Assembly (NCBI RefSeq): GCF_042675665.1
Contig: NZ_JBHTJI010000001.1
Span: forward strand, 2,542,001-2,606,000
Source of the DNA: Mariniflexile jejuense
GTDB taxonomy: Bacteria > Bacteroidota > Bacteroidia > Flavobacteriales > Flavobacteriaceae
Direction of reading: 5' to 3'
DNA: 64,000 bases
In this document: in pieces, positions 26,191 to 34,679 of the stretch
Position numbering within the stretch: position 1 is the stretch's first letter
Layout: each line of letters starts with the position of its first letter
Program-made: the position numbers and the translations under genes
The notes under the pieces: generated by a model
Databases searched by the model: none
Seen by the model: the letters and a program-made list of their open reading frames with translations, nothing else
What the model was told of the DNA's origin: nothing

Positions 26191-27225
26191 ATGAAAAAAG
26201 GAATCTTACTAGTAAATCTGGGTTCTCCAGATAGCCCAACGCCAAGTGATGTAAAAAAATATTTAGGCGAGTTTTTAATGGACGAGCGTGTTATCGATAT
26301 TCCGTTTATAGCAAGAACAGCACTTGTAAAAGGCATTATTTTAAAAACACGCCCAAAACAATCGGCGGCGGCGTATAAAAAAATATGGTGGGAAGAAGGT
26401 TCACCTTTAATTGTTCTTTCTGAAAGGCTTCAAAAGAAAATCCAAAAACAAGTTGATATTCCTGTAGCTTTAGCTATGCGTTATGGTAGTATGACTATAA
26501 AAAAAGGACTTCAAGAATTGGTAGATAAAGGTGTTGATGATGTATTGTTGTTTCCACTATACCCGCAATTTGCTATGGCAACTACCGAAACCATTACGGT
26601 TTTAGCCGAAGAACTTCGTCAGCAATATTTTCCTAATTTAAAAATTGAATCGGTTCCTGCGTTTTACAACAAACCCGATTATATTGAAGTGCTTTCAAAT
26701 TCAATAAAAAAGCATTTAGAAGGTAAAAATTTCGAACATTTATTGTTTTCATATCATGGTGTTCCAGAACGACATATTCGAAAAAGTGATGTAACAAAAT
26801 CACACTGCAAAATAGATGGTAGTTGTTGCGCCACACCAAGTAAAGCGCATGAATTTTGTTACCGCCATCAATGTTTAGAAGTTACCAAATTGGTTGCTGA
26901 AAAACTTCAATTAAAAGAAGGTTCTTATTCAACATCGTTTCAATCTCGTTTAGGTTTCGATCCATGGTTACAACCTTATACCGATAGAACTATTGAGCGT
27001 TTAGGAAAACAAGGGCTAAAAAGTATGGCAATTGTAACACCTGCATTTGTAAGCGACTGTTTGGAAACGCTAGAAGAAATAGCTATGGAAGGTCAAGAAA
27101 TTTTTCATGAAATGGGCGGAAACCATTTTACAACCGTACCGTGTTTAAATGATGATGATGCTTGGGTAACATTGCTTTCAAAATGGATAAAAGCATGGGA
27201 ATCTTCTAAAACAGAAACGGTATAA
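26191..27225 (+). CDS. hemH: Ferrochelatase
   Basis: 344 residues from the ATG at 26191; an upstream in-frame extension would run through the promoter. LLVNLGSPDSP opens the domain, FSYHGVPERH has the catalytic histidine, and several cysteines (SCCATPSKAHEFCYRHQC) could hold a 2Fe-2S cluster or may only be conserved locally. It inserts Fe2+ into protoporphyrin IX. The MATE gene follows with a one-base overlap (TAATG), then hemJ. Confidence 0.95.
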   Translation: MKKGILLVNLGSPDSPTPSDVKKYLGEFLMDERVIDIPFIARTALVKGIILKTRPKQSAAAYKKIWWEEGSPLIVLSERLQKKIQKQVDIPVALAMRYGSMTIKKGLQELVDKGVDDVLLFPLYPQFAMATTETITVLAEELRQQYFPNLKIESVPAFYNKPDYIEVLSNSIKKHLEGKNFEHLLFSYHGVPERHIRKSDVTKSHCKIDGSCCATPSKAHEFCYRHQCLEVTKLVAEKLQLKEGSYSTSFQSRLGFDPWLQPYTDRTIERLGKQGLKSMAIVTPAFVSDCLETLEEIAMEGQEIFHEMGGNHFTTVPCLNDDDAWVTLLSKWIKAWESSKTETV

Positions 27226-28577
27226 TGGCTAAAGTATCTGCTCAAGATTTAGGTTCGCAACCTATTGGTAAAATTTTAATAAAACAAGCGGTTCCAGCAT
27301 CTATTGGTATTTTGGTTATGTCGCTTAATATTTTGGTAGATACTATTTTTGTAGGTCATTGGATAGGTTCCACAGCTATAGCCGCTATAAATGTAGTATT
27401 GCCCGTATCTTTTTTTATTGCTGCCTTAGGTATGGCAATTGGTATTGGTGGTTCATCTATTATATCAAGAGCATTAGGCGCTAATAGTAAAGATAAAGCA
27501 CTTAAAACGTTTGGTAATCAAATAACCTTAACATTATTACTAACAATTACTTTAGTAGCGGTAGGCTTGTATTTTGCAGACGCAATTATTTTATCGTTTG
27601 GCGGCAAAGGAGCAATTTTTGAACCTGCTAAAATTTACTATACCATTGTATTATATGGCGTACCATTTTTAGCATTAAGCATGATGGGAAATACCGTTAT
27701 TAGGGCAGAAGGCAAACCTAAATTTGCTATGTATGCGATGATGATTCCATCGGTAAGCAACTTGCTTTTAGATTATATTTTTATAAATGTTTTAGGTTAT
27801 GGTATGGAAGGTGCTGCATGGGCAACATCTATTTCGTACATATTATGTTTCATTTTTATTATTTGGTTTTTTGTTTCAAAACATTCCGAATTAAAAATAA
27901 AGCCATCACATTTTGGGTTAAATCCTGCAATTGTATCAGAAATTAGTTCTTTAGGTTTTGTTACCTTAGCTAGACAAGCTGTAGTGAGTGTTACCTATTT
28001 GTTTATGAATAATATTTTATTCAATTTAGGTGGCGAAATATCGGTAACAGCGTATGCTATTGTAGGTAGAATGCTCATGTTTGCTATGTTTCCTGTGTTG
28101 GGCATTACACAAGGTTTTTTGCCTATTGCAGGCTTTAATTATGGTGCACAAAATTATGATAGGGTTAGAGAAAGCATCAATAAAGCTATTATATATGCAA
28201 CCATATTATCAACGTGTATATTTTTAGTTTTAATGGTTTTTCCCGAAGCCATAACCCGCATGTTCACTACCGATTTGGACGTTATTCAACAAACGCCAAA
28301 CGATATGCGTTGGGTATTTGCCGCAACACCAATAATAGCAATACAGCTTATTGGTGCAGCCTATTTTCAATCTATTGGTAAAGCAATTCCAGCGTTACTA
28401 TTAACCTTAACACGCCAAGGGTTTTTCTTTATACCATTAATTTTAATATTGCCACAATTTTATGGCGAATTAGGTGTTTGGATCTCATTTCCAATTTCCG
28501 ATGTACTTTCAACTATCGTAACCGCTTATTTTTTGAATAGAGAAGTAAAAACGACATTAATAAATCAACCTGTTTAG
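27225..28577 (+). CDS. MATE-family efflux transporter
   Basis: 450 residues with about twelve hydrophobic helices in two similar halves (IGILVMSLNILVDTIFVG and VVSVTYLFMNNILF open each). MATE proteins export cationic compounds by Na+ or H+ antiport. Its start overlaps the hemH stop by one base and it ends two bases before hemJ, so it is translated as part of the terminal heme operon. Export of a porphyrin or heme compound is a possible reading of this placement but is not shown. Confidence 0.9.
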   Translation: MAKVSAQDLGSQPIGKILIKQAVPASIGILVMSLNILVDTIFVGHWIGSTAIAAINVVLPVSFFIAALGMAIGIGGSSIISRALGANSKDKALKTFGNQITLTLLLTITLVAVGLYFADAIILSFGGKGAIFEPAKIYYTIVLYGVPFLALSMMGNTVIRAEGKPKFAMYAMMIPSVSNLLLDYIFINVLGYGMEGAAWATSISYILCFIFIIWFFVSKHSELKIKPSHFGLNPAIVSEISSLGFVTLARQAVVSVTYLFMNNILFNLGGEISVTAYAIVGRMLMFAMFPVLGITQGFLPIAGFNYGAQNYDRVRESINKAIIYATILSTCIFLVLMVFPEAITRMFTTDLDVIQQTPNDMRWVFAATPIIAIQLIGAAYFQSIGKAIPALLLTLTRQGFFFIPLILILPQFYGELGVWISFPISDVLSTIVTAYFLNREVKTTLINQPV

Positions 28578-28579
28578 TT

Positions 28580-29128
28580 ATGGAATACTACAACTATATA
28601 AAATCATTCCATCTTATTTTTGTAATCACTTGGTTTGCAGGGTTGTTTTATATTCCAAGGTTGTTTGTTTATCAAATTGAAGCATTCCATAAACCATCAC
28701 CCGATAAAGAAATTTTAGGAAAACAACTAAAACTAATGGCAAAACGCCTGTGGTTCATCATCACATGGCCATCAGCCATATTAGCAACTATTTTCGCCAT
28801 TTGGTTGCTCATTTTACAACCCTTTTGGTTACAACAACCGTGGATGCACGTAAAATTAGCATTCGTTTTTTTACTCTTCATTTATCACTTAAAAACGCAC
28901 CAATACTACAAACAATTACAAAACGATGTTGTTAAAAAAACATCTAGTTTCATGCGTATCTGGAACGAAGGTGCAACATTTATTTTATTTGCTGTTGTGT
29001 TTTTAGTAATACTAAAAAGCGCCATCAATTGGGTTTGGGGTGTAGTAGGCATACTCGTTTTGGGCGTTTTAATTATGTTAGGGTTCAAAATTTATAAAAA
29101 CATCCGAAGTAAAAATCCAGAAGCCTAA
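28580..29128 (+). CDS. hemJ: Protoporphyrinogen oxidase HemJ
   Basis: 182 residues, four hydrophobic segments. SFHLIFVITWFAGLFYIPR has the conserved histidine (His11), and HVKLAFVFLLFIYH has the conserved lysine of the family. HemJ oxidises protoporphyrinogen IX to protoporphyrin IX and replaces HemG or HemY, neither of which is in the window. Two bases follow the MATE stop. The CopD-like superfamily is broader, but the residues and heme context favour HemJ. Confidence 0.88.
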   Translation: MEYYNYIKSFHLIFVITWFAGLFYIPRLFVYQIEAFHKPSPDKEILGKQLKLMAKRLWFIITWPSAILATIFAIWLLILQPFWLQQPWMHVKLAFVFLLFIYHLKTHQYYKQLQNDVVKKTSSFMRIWNEGATFILFAVVFLVILKSAINWVWGVVGILVLGVLIMLGFKIYKNIRSKNPEA

Positions 29129-29256
29129 TTAAAAATTCAATTTTTAAGCACTAAAATCCAATAGATACTGTTTGGAATTTGGAATTTATTTTTTTTGAAA
29201 TTTTCCCTTGCTGTCTTTGGTTCAATTATTGCTATATTTATTGAATTGAAAATAGA

Positions 29257-30717
29257 ATGAAGCTTAAAAAACTCTCTTTACGAACCCGTATATTTTTAGC
29301 CATGATACTTTTGGTATTATTGGCATCCATACTTATTTCATTAGTAGCCGTTTACCAATATAAAGAGCAAAGTGAAGATTACCATACCGATCGCTTAGAA
29401 CGTAAAGAAGAAAACATTCAAACTCATTTAAAACGGGTGTTGAATGGCAGACAAAATACTTGGGAAGTTAAAACCGAAAACATTCCCATTATATTCAAAG
29501 AAGAAGTTTATAATATTGCAGATATACACAAACTTCAAATTAATTTATACGATTTAGAAGGGTCGTTACTCGTATCTTCAAGAGCAGGTTTGCAAAATAA
29601 TGCAGCAGATCAATGTTTAGACGCCGAAATTTTAAACGCCATTTCCAATACAGCAGTGCATCGCTATGTAGATAAACGCGTTGAAAATGGTGAAACATTT
29701 CAATCATCATACACTTATCTTATCGACCAAAAATCGAAATCAATAGCCATATTAAATTTACCTTATTTAGAGAAAGATGATTTTCTAACAAAAGAGCTTC
29801 AAGAGTTTTTAAAACGTATCGCCTTTGCCTTTATGTTTGTATTGCTTATGGCAATTGTAATAGCGTTTTTGTTATCAAAATACATTACAAAATCTTTAAA
29901 GGCAATAAGCGATAAAATTAATACAACCCGATTAGAAAAACGCAATCAAAAAATTGTGGTTGATGATACCAGCGAAGAAATTTCAACCTTAGTAAGTTCG
30001 TACAATAGTATGATTGATGAACTTGAAGAAAGTGCCATACAATTAGCCAGAAGCGAGCGAGAACAGGCATGGCGCGAAATGGCTAAACAAGTAGCACACG
30101 AAATAAAAAACCCATTAACACCTATGCGTTTAACAGTACAAAACTTTCAGCGCAAATTTGACCCACAAGATGAAAATATTCATTTAAAATTAGATGAATA
30201 CAGTAAAACCTTAATACAACAAATAGACACTATGAGTTCTATTGCATCGGCGTTTTCAAATTTTGCAAAAATGCCAGCGCAACAAAATGAAACTCTAAAT
30301 GTGGTTAATATTGTTAGGTTAGCACTCGAAATTTTTAATGAAGATTACATAGTTTTTTCAGCAGAAAAAGAAGAAATTATAGCAAAATTAGATAGAACAC
30401 AATTAATACGCGTAGTTACAAACTTGGTTAAAAATGCTATTCAAGCCATGCCAGAAAACGAAATTCCTAGAATAGATATTAAGGTTTCAACCGTTGAAAA
30501 CAATGTGGTTATTACGGTTGCCGATAATGGTTCGGGCGTATCAGAAGAAAACATAGATAAAGTATTTGAGCCTAAATTTACCACCAAAACTAGTGGTATG
30601 GGACTTGGTTTAGCCATGGTAAAAAACATAGTAGAAACCTATAAAGGAAGCATAACATTTGAATCAAAAAAAGATGTTGGAACTACGTTTAAAGTAGCCT
30701 TCCCTAAAGAAAATTAA
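29257..30717 (+). CDS. Membrane sensor histidine kinase, NtrY-like
   Basis: 486 residues. TM1 at about 11-31 and TM2 at about 188-208 enclose a 155-residue periplasmic sensor; then HAMP, a HisKA with VAHEIKNPLTPMRL (phospho-acceptor His281), and an HATPase with NLVKNAIQAM (N box), VADNGSGV and GMGLGLAMVKNIVE. The H box with EIKNPLTP is typical of the NtrY/AtoS group. No response regulator gene lies next to it, so it is an orphan in this window; the signal is unknown. Confidence 0.92.
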   Translation: MKLKKLSLRTRIFLAMILLVLLASILISLVAVYQYKEQSEDYHTDRLERKEENIQTHLKRVLNGRQNTWEVKTENIPIIFKEEVYNIADIHKLQINLYDLEGSLLVSSRAGLQNNAADQCLDAEILNAISNTAVHRYVDKRVENGETFQSSYTYLIDQKSKSIAILNLPYLEKDDFLTKELQEFLKRIAFAFMFVLLMAIVIAFLLSKYITKSLKAISDKINTTRLEKRNQKIVVDDTSEEISTLVSSYNSMIDELEESAIQLARSEREQAWREMAKQVAHEIKNPLTPMRLTVQNFQRKFDPQDENIHLKLDEYSKTLIQQIDTMSSIASAFSNFAKMPAQQNETLNVVNIVRLALEIFNEDYIVFSAEKEEIIAKLDRTQLIRVVTNLVKNAIQAMPENEIPRIDIKVSTVENNVVITVADNGSGVSEENIDKVFEPKFTTKTSGMGLGLAMVKNIVETYKGSITFESKKDVGTTFKVAFPKEN

Positions 30718-30723
30718 CCAGTC

Positions 30724-31149
30724 ATGAAAACTCTTTTTTTTAGTGTATGTTTTTTTATTTGCATCAAAGTATCAGCACAATCGGGTGTGTATGTTTTAGA
30801 TTATACTCAAAATGCCGATGGTACAAAAATTAAATGGACACTTTCATTAAATCAAGATGGTACATTCCTATATCACTTTTTAAGAGATCTTTCGGCTGTT
30901 TCAAAAGCAAATACCGAAGAAAATTTTTACGGAAAAGGAATCTGGACAGTGGATAAAAATCTAATCTTTTTAACTACAAATAAAGAAACAGATTTAGACG
31001 AAAAGTATACTATGGATTTTACCAACTCAAAAGCGAGATATACAACAAAATTGCCAAGAGATACTTCAAATAAAGTTGTAAAAACGTCTTTACGATTTTA
31101 TGAATCGGATATCTTTCACATAAAAGGATTAGAATTATTTAAAGAATAA
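30724..31149 (+). CDS. Small exported protein of unknown function
   Basis: 141 residues with a signal peptide (MKTLFFSVCFFICIKVSAQ, cleaved after AQ). The mature 120 residues are rich in beta-type strands (GVYVLDYTQ, IKWTLSLNQDGTFLYHF, GKGIWTVDKNLIFL), which recall lipocalin-like or copper-resistance NlpE-like barrels, but there is no firm match. Starts six bases after the kinase stop, so it may be co-transcribed and might be part of, or reporter to, the kinase's signalling. Function unknown. Confidence 0.65.
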   Translation: MKTLFFSVCFFICIKVSAQSGVYVLDYTQNADGTKIKWTLSLNQDGTFLYHFLRDLSAVSKANTEENFYGKGIWTVDKNLIFLTTNKETDLDEKYTMDFTNSKARYTTKLPRDTSNKVVKTSLRFYESDIFHIKGLELFKE

Positions 31150-31153
31150 AATT

Positions 31154-31936
31154 ATGAATTTCAATAACATACTATTTGAAACCGAAAATGGCATAACAAC
31201 CATAACCATTAATCGACCAAATAAATTAAATGCCTTAAATATTGAAACTATTGAAGAGTTGCACAACGCCTTTAAAAAAGCCGAAAAGGATAAAGAAACC
31301 AAAGTAATTATAGTTACCGGTAGTGGTGAAAAAGCATTTGTTGCTGGCGCAGATATTAGTGAATTTGCTAATTTTTCGGTAGAAGAAGGTAAACAACTAG
31401 CTTTAAAAGGACAAACCATTTTGTTCGATTTTGTTGAAAATTTAGCAAAACCCGTTATTGCAGCTGTAAATGGTTTTGCACTTGGTGGTGGTTTAGAATT
31501 GGCTATGGCATGCCATTTTAGGGTAGCAAGCGATAATGCTAAAATGGGCTTGCCAGAAGTATCACTTGGGGTTATTCCTGGGTATGGCGGCACACAACGC
31601 TTACCACAATTAATAGGTAAAGGTCGCGCTATGGAATTGATTATGACGGCAAGCATGATTGACGCTACACAAGCATTAAATTACGGATTGGTAAACCATG
31701 TTACAACTCAAGAAGAATTGCTTCCGCTTTGCGAAAAATTAGCAACCAAAATAGCTAATAATTCATTGGTTGCCATAAGTACAGCTATAAAAGCCATTAA
31801 TGCTAATTATAAAGATGGTGTTAATGGATTTCATACAGAAATTAAAGGCTTTGGAACGTGTTTTGGAACGGATGATTTTACTGAAGGCACAACTGCTTTT
31901 TTACAAAAACGAAAAGCCAATTTTCCTGGTAAATAA
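31154..31936 (+). CDS. Enoyl-CoA hydratase/isomerase family protein
   Basis: 260 residues, the usual crotonase size. GSGEKAFVAGADISEF forms the oxyanion hole region, ALGGGLELAMAC and MGLPEVSLGVIPGYGGTQRL bring both active-site glutamates, so it should be an active hydratase. It hydrates trans-2-enoyl-CoA, most likely short-chain (crotonyl-CoA). It starts four bases after the small exported protein gene. No other beta-oxidation genes are adjacent, although scoAB lie elsewhere in the window. Confidence 0.92.
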   Translation: MNFNNILFETENGITTITINRPNKLNALNIETIEELHNAFKKAEKDKETKVIIVTGSGEKAFVAGADISEFANFSVEEGKQLALKGQTILFDFVENLAKPVIAAVNGFALGGGLELAMACHFRVASDNAKMGLPEVSLGVIPGYGGTQRLPQLIGKGRAMELIMTASMIDATQALNYGLVNHVTTQEELLPLCEKLATKIANNSLVAISTAIKAINANYKDGVNGFHTEIKGFGTCFGTDDFTEGTTAFLQKRKANFPGK

Positions 31937-32041
31937 GGTTTGAAAAGTAAAAATTTGGCTTATTCATTTAATGGTTAGATGTATTAAAAAAAGGATTTCA
32001 TTCACTAATTTTTTTAATAGCATGCTTGTTAGCTGCTTATT

Positions 32042-32653
32042 TTATTCTTCAATTGTTCGGAATGTTAAGTTTATCCGCGAGGTGTTTACTTTTTTTGTAG
32101 GAGGCAATCTGTGAAGCCAATTCGTTTGAGTTTTACCTTTCATTATTAGCAAACTACCATGTTGTAAGTACATATCAATTTTTTCATTACTTCGTTTATG
32201 TTTAAAAGCAAACTTTCTTTCAGCACCAAAACTTAAAGAACCTATTGCGCCATCTTTTTTTAAATCTGCTTCACCATCGCTATGCCATGCCATGCCTTCG
32301 CTTCCATTATGGTACAAATTAAGCAAACAAGAATTAAAAGTTTCGCCTGTTTTTTGCTCAACAATTTCTTTCAGTTTAAAAAGTTCTTTTGTCCAAGGTA
32401 AAGCATGTTTTGTGGTATTAGAGTAGGTGTATTCAAACGGTTTTTCGCCATACCAAGCTACTTTACGTTTGGTTATTATTTTTTTTCCGAAAATAATGGC
32501 TTCATCATTACGCCATTCAATAGTTTTCATTAGTTTTTCAAAATAGGAATCTGCTTGGGTTTTGTTTAAAATAGTTCCGTAGTAATTAACCGTTCCGTCA
32601 TAAGGAAGCCAATTTTTATTGCTATCAATTGTTGGGTTAAATAAGTCTATCAT
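32042..32653 (-). CDS. alkB: AlkB-like 2-oxoglutarate/Fe(II) dioxygenase
   Basis: 203 residues from the ATG at 32653 (MIDLFNPTID...). A longer frame reaches 32725 and into the endonuclease gene, but the added residues are unlike AlkB N-termini. The iron ligands are His124, Asp126 (WHSDGE) and His181 (WLHRL); Arg193 and Arg199 in RINLTFR bind 2-oxoglutarate. SLSFGAERKFAFKHK is the family core. AlkB proteins remove 1-methyladenine and 3-methylcytosine oxidatively. It follows the endonuclease gene by 47 bases in the same direction, within a probable methyltransferase-endonuclease-AlkB unit. Confidence 0.9.
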   Translation of the reverse strand: MIDLFNPTIDSNKNWLPYDGTVNYYGTILNKTQADSYFEKLMKTIEWRNDEAIIFGKKIITKRKVAWYGEKPFEYTYSNTTKHALPWTKELFKLKEIVEQKTGETFNSCLLNLYHNGSEGMAWHSDGEADLKKDGAIGSLSFGAERKFAFKHKRSNEKIDMYLQHGSLLIMKGKTQTNWLHRLPPTKKVNTSRINLTFRTIEE

Positions 32654-32700
32654 TCCAAATTTTATATTTCTGCTAAAACTAATTTTATTACGAATGGTTT

Positions 32701-33453
32701 TTATTTCCGTTCTACTGTAACCCAAGATTTTTCAAATCCTATAGCTTCAAGTATTTTTTCCTTATCTAACCTTTCGGGTTGTTTAATTTTTAAAATCAAT
32801 GTATGTTCGGGAACAGGTTCGTGAATTGTAAATTGTGAACCGTGAGGTTGCCAAGTAAAACGTTTTGTTTTAGTTCCTTTAACAAAACCTTCTAAATTAC
32901 CTCGTGGATTCCAAACAAAATCGAAAAGTTCAGGGTCATATCTGATTGTGTCAAATTCAAAAACAGCTACTTGGGAAAGGTCGTTTGATTTAACAAGTAC
33001 AACAGTCCTTAAATTCTTAAATTTTTCACGAACCGCTGAAACTCGTTCGTTCCAAATTTCCAAAACTTGTTCGCCAACTCCATTTGGATCAGCGGTTGTG
33101 TCTATAGTTCCTCCGTAGGAATAAACAGGTGAATTTCTACCAGAAATTAAACGGACTTGTTTTAATTCTTTGAAGTCCTTTATATTTGATTTTACGGTTT
33201 TCGCTCCCCAAGCTGTGTTGCCAATTACAACATCATCAAGCCCAACATTTGATGGTTTCCAATCTGCTCCAATGCAAATTGCAAAAATCTGTTCCCATTC
33301 CGAACCTTCAAGGTCTCCACGACCTTTACTTGCTAAAAGATAAACGATTTCTTGCCCGAGTAAGTAAGGAAAATCCGAATTGAATTGGTTTAGTGGATAA
33401 GCAGCTACAGATTTATTGACTGTTCTTAATTTCGGTGAGTTGCGTTTTGCCAT
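32701..33453 (-). CDS. Putative type II restriction endonuclease
   Basis: 250 residues. I do not recognise a named family, but its start overlaps the methyltransferase stop by one base (TAATG), the usual place for a restriction partner. A plausible PD-(D/E)xK-type site is Glu52/Glu54, Asp73-Asp74 and Ala84-Lys85 (LDDVVIGNTAWGAK), with the acidic residue of the last motif replaced by Ala, as in some restriction enzymes. No signal peptide or membrane segment. The recognition sequence cannot be inferred. An alternative is a DNA-binding accessory protein. Confidence 0.65.
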   Translation of the reverse strand: MAKRNSPKLRTVNKSVAAYPLNQFNSDFPYLLGQEIVYLLASKGRGDLEGSEWEQIFAICIGADWKPSNVGLDDVVIGNTAWGAKTVKSNIKDFKELKQVRLISGRNSPVYSYGGTIDTTADPNGVGEQVLEIWNERVSAVREKFKNLRTVVLVKSNDLSQVAVFEFDTIRYDPELFDFVWNPRGNLEGFVKGTKTKRFTWQPHGSQFTIHEPVPEHTLILKIKQPERLDKEKILEAIGFEKSWVTVERK

Positions 33454-34433
33454 TAACTTGGATTGTAATTTAAATCATATTCTTTTAGTACGCTTGCTTG
33501 TTCTAGTGTTGTTGCAACATAAGGAAGTAATTTTTGAACAACTGCCTTAATCATATTTACTGGAACTGCATTTCCAGCTTGTTTTTTTGCTTGTGCATCA
33601 CTTACAACAATTTTATACCAATCTGGGAAGCCTTGAAGTCTGAACATTTCTCTCGGTGTCAAACGTCTTTCTCCATTTACTAGCAAATAGTTATGAGAAG
33701 CTCCAGAACGAAGTGCACAAGAATAAGGATAAGAACAAATATTACCTGATTTGTTTTCGTGCCAAATTGAAGGATAATATGATGATTGGTGTTTCTCTTT
33801 TCTTTTTTCTCTTATAAATTCAGATGCAAAATACTTTTTATCAACTTTTGTTTCCAAAATTTCATTCAAAGATTTGTAAGGTTTTTCAGGATTTGGAAAT
33901 GTAAACATAATTGGTTCACGATGTCCAACAATTACAACTCTTTCTCTTTTTTGAGGCAAACCATAGTCTAATGCGTTCAGAACGCTGTATTGAACGTGAT
34001 AGCCTAAATCTTTCAAAGATTGAACAATGACTTTTAATGTTTTTCCTTTGTCGTGTCCCACAAGTTGTTTTACATTTTCGAGTATAAATGCTTTTGGTCT
34101 TTTTTTCTCAATTATTCTGGCAATATCGAAAAATAGTGTTCCTCTTGTGTCGCTCAAACCTTTCATTTGTCCAATGATACTAAAAGGTTGACAGGGAAAT
34201 CCACCAAAAAGTATGTCGTGGTCTGGAATATCGTTTTCATTGATTTTGGTAATGTCTCCAAAAGGTTTTTCCCCGAAATTTACTTTGTAGCTTTCTTGAG
34301 CATATTTGTCAATATCGGAAGAAAACACACAATCAGGTTGAATGTTATTTTCCTCACACGCCTCCTCAAAGGCAACTCTGAAACCTCCAATACCACAAAA
34401 GAGGTCAATAAATTTTAGTTTTTCTTGATACAT
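33453..34433 (-). CDS. DNA (cytosine-5-)-methyltransferase
   Basis: 326 residues with all main C5-methyltransferase motifs in order: DLFCGIGGF at 10-18 (SAM binding), GGFPCQPFS with catalytic Cys81, ENV at 119-121, QKRERVVIVG, then a variable recognition region, and RRLTPREMFRLQGFP and QAGNAVP at the C-terminus. No frameshift, so it should be active. It modifies a host sequence to protect against the adjacent endonuclease. First gene of a three-gene run that ends with AlkB. Confidence 0.93.
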   Translation of the reverse strand: MYQEKLKFIDLFCGIGGFRVAFEEACEENNIQPDCVFSSDIDKYAQESYKVNFGEKPFGDITKINENDIPDHDILFGGFPCQPFSIIGQMKGLSDTRGTLFFDIARIIEKKRPKAFILENVKQLVGHDKGKTLKVIVQSLKDLGYHVQYSVLNALDYGLPQKRERVVIVGHREPIMFTFPNPEKPYKSLNEILETKVDKKYFASEFIREKRKEKHQSSYYPSIWHENKSGNICSYPYSCALRSGASHNYLLVNGERRLTPREMFRLQGFPDWYKIVVSDAQAKKQAGNAVPVNMIKAVVQKLLPYVATTLEQASVLKEYDLNYNPS

Positions 34434-34437
34434 ATTT

Positions 34438-34445
34438 CAAAGGTA
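34438..34445 (-). promoter_or_regulatory. Candidate -7 element of the methyltransferase gene, leaderless arrangement
   Basis: On the minus strand TACCTTTG matches TAnnTTTG and ends four bases before the methyltransferase ATG (34433), the same spacing as at hemH. The mRNA would start at or near the ATG. No clear -33 box at 19 bases. Confidence 0.45.
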
Positions 34446-34679
34446 ATATTCTATTGGTAATGTTCTTTATCTAATTACACACAACTTTAATGATATGGGT
34501 CCGTTTTAATGAATTATATCAAGCGTTAAACGAATTTAGCTTTTTATTTTTTAAAAGTCAAATTTTCTTACTTATAGCTATTTTGTTAATAACCCGTTTT
34601 TGTTTTAACAGTTTTCAAGTTTAATAATTCCTAATTTTAAAGTGTTAGGTTAGTAGCCATCAATCTAAAACGTATTGTA

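Noticed and set aside
31135..31656. 173-codon open frame on the minus strand opposite the crotonase gene
   Set aside because: The plus strand carries an intact enzyme with both catalytic glutamates; the antisense product is low in recognisable features.
32654..32725. Longer AlkB overlapping the endonuclease gene by 25 bases
   Set aside because: The extra 24 residues are basic and unlike family N-termini; the ATG at 32653 opens a typical AlkB sequence.
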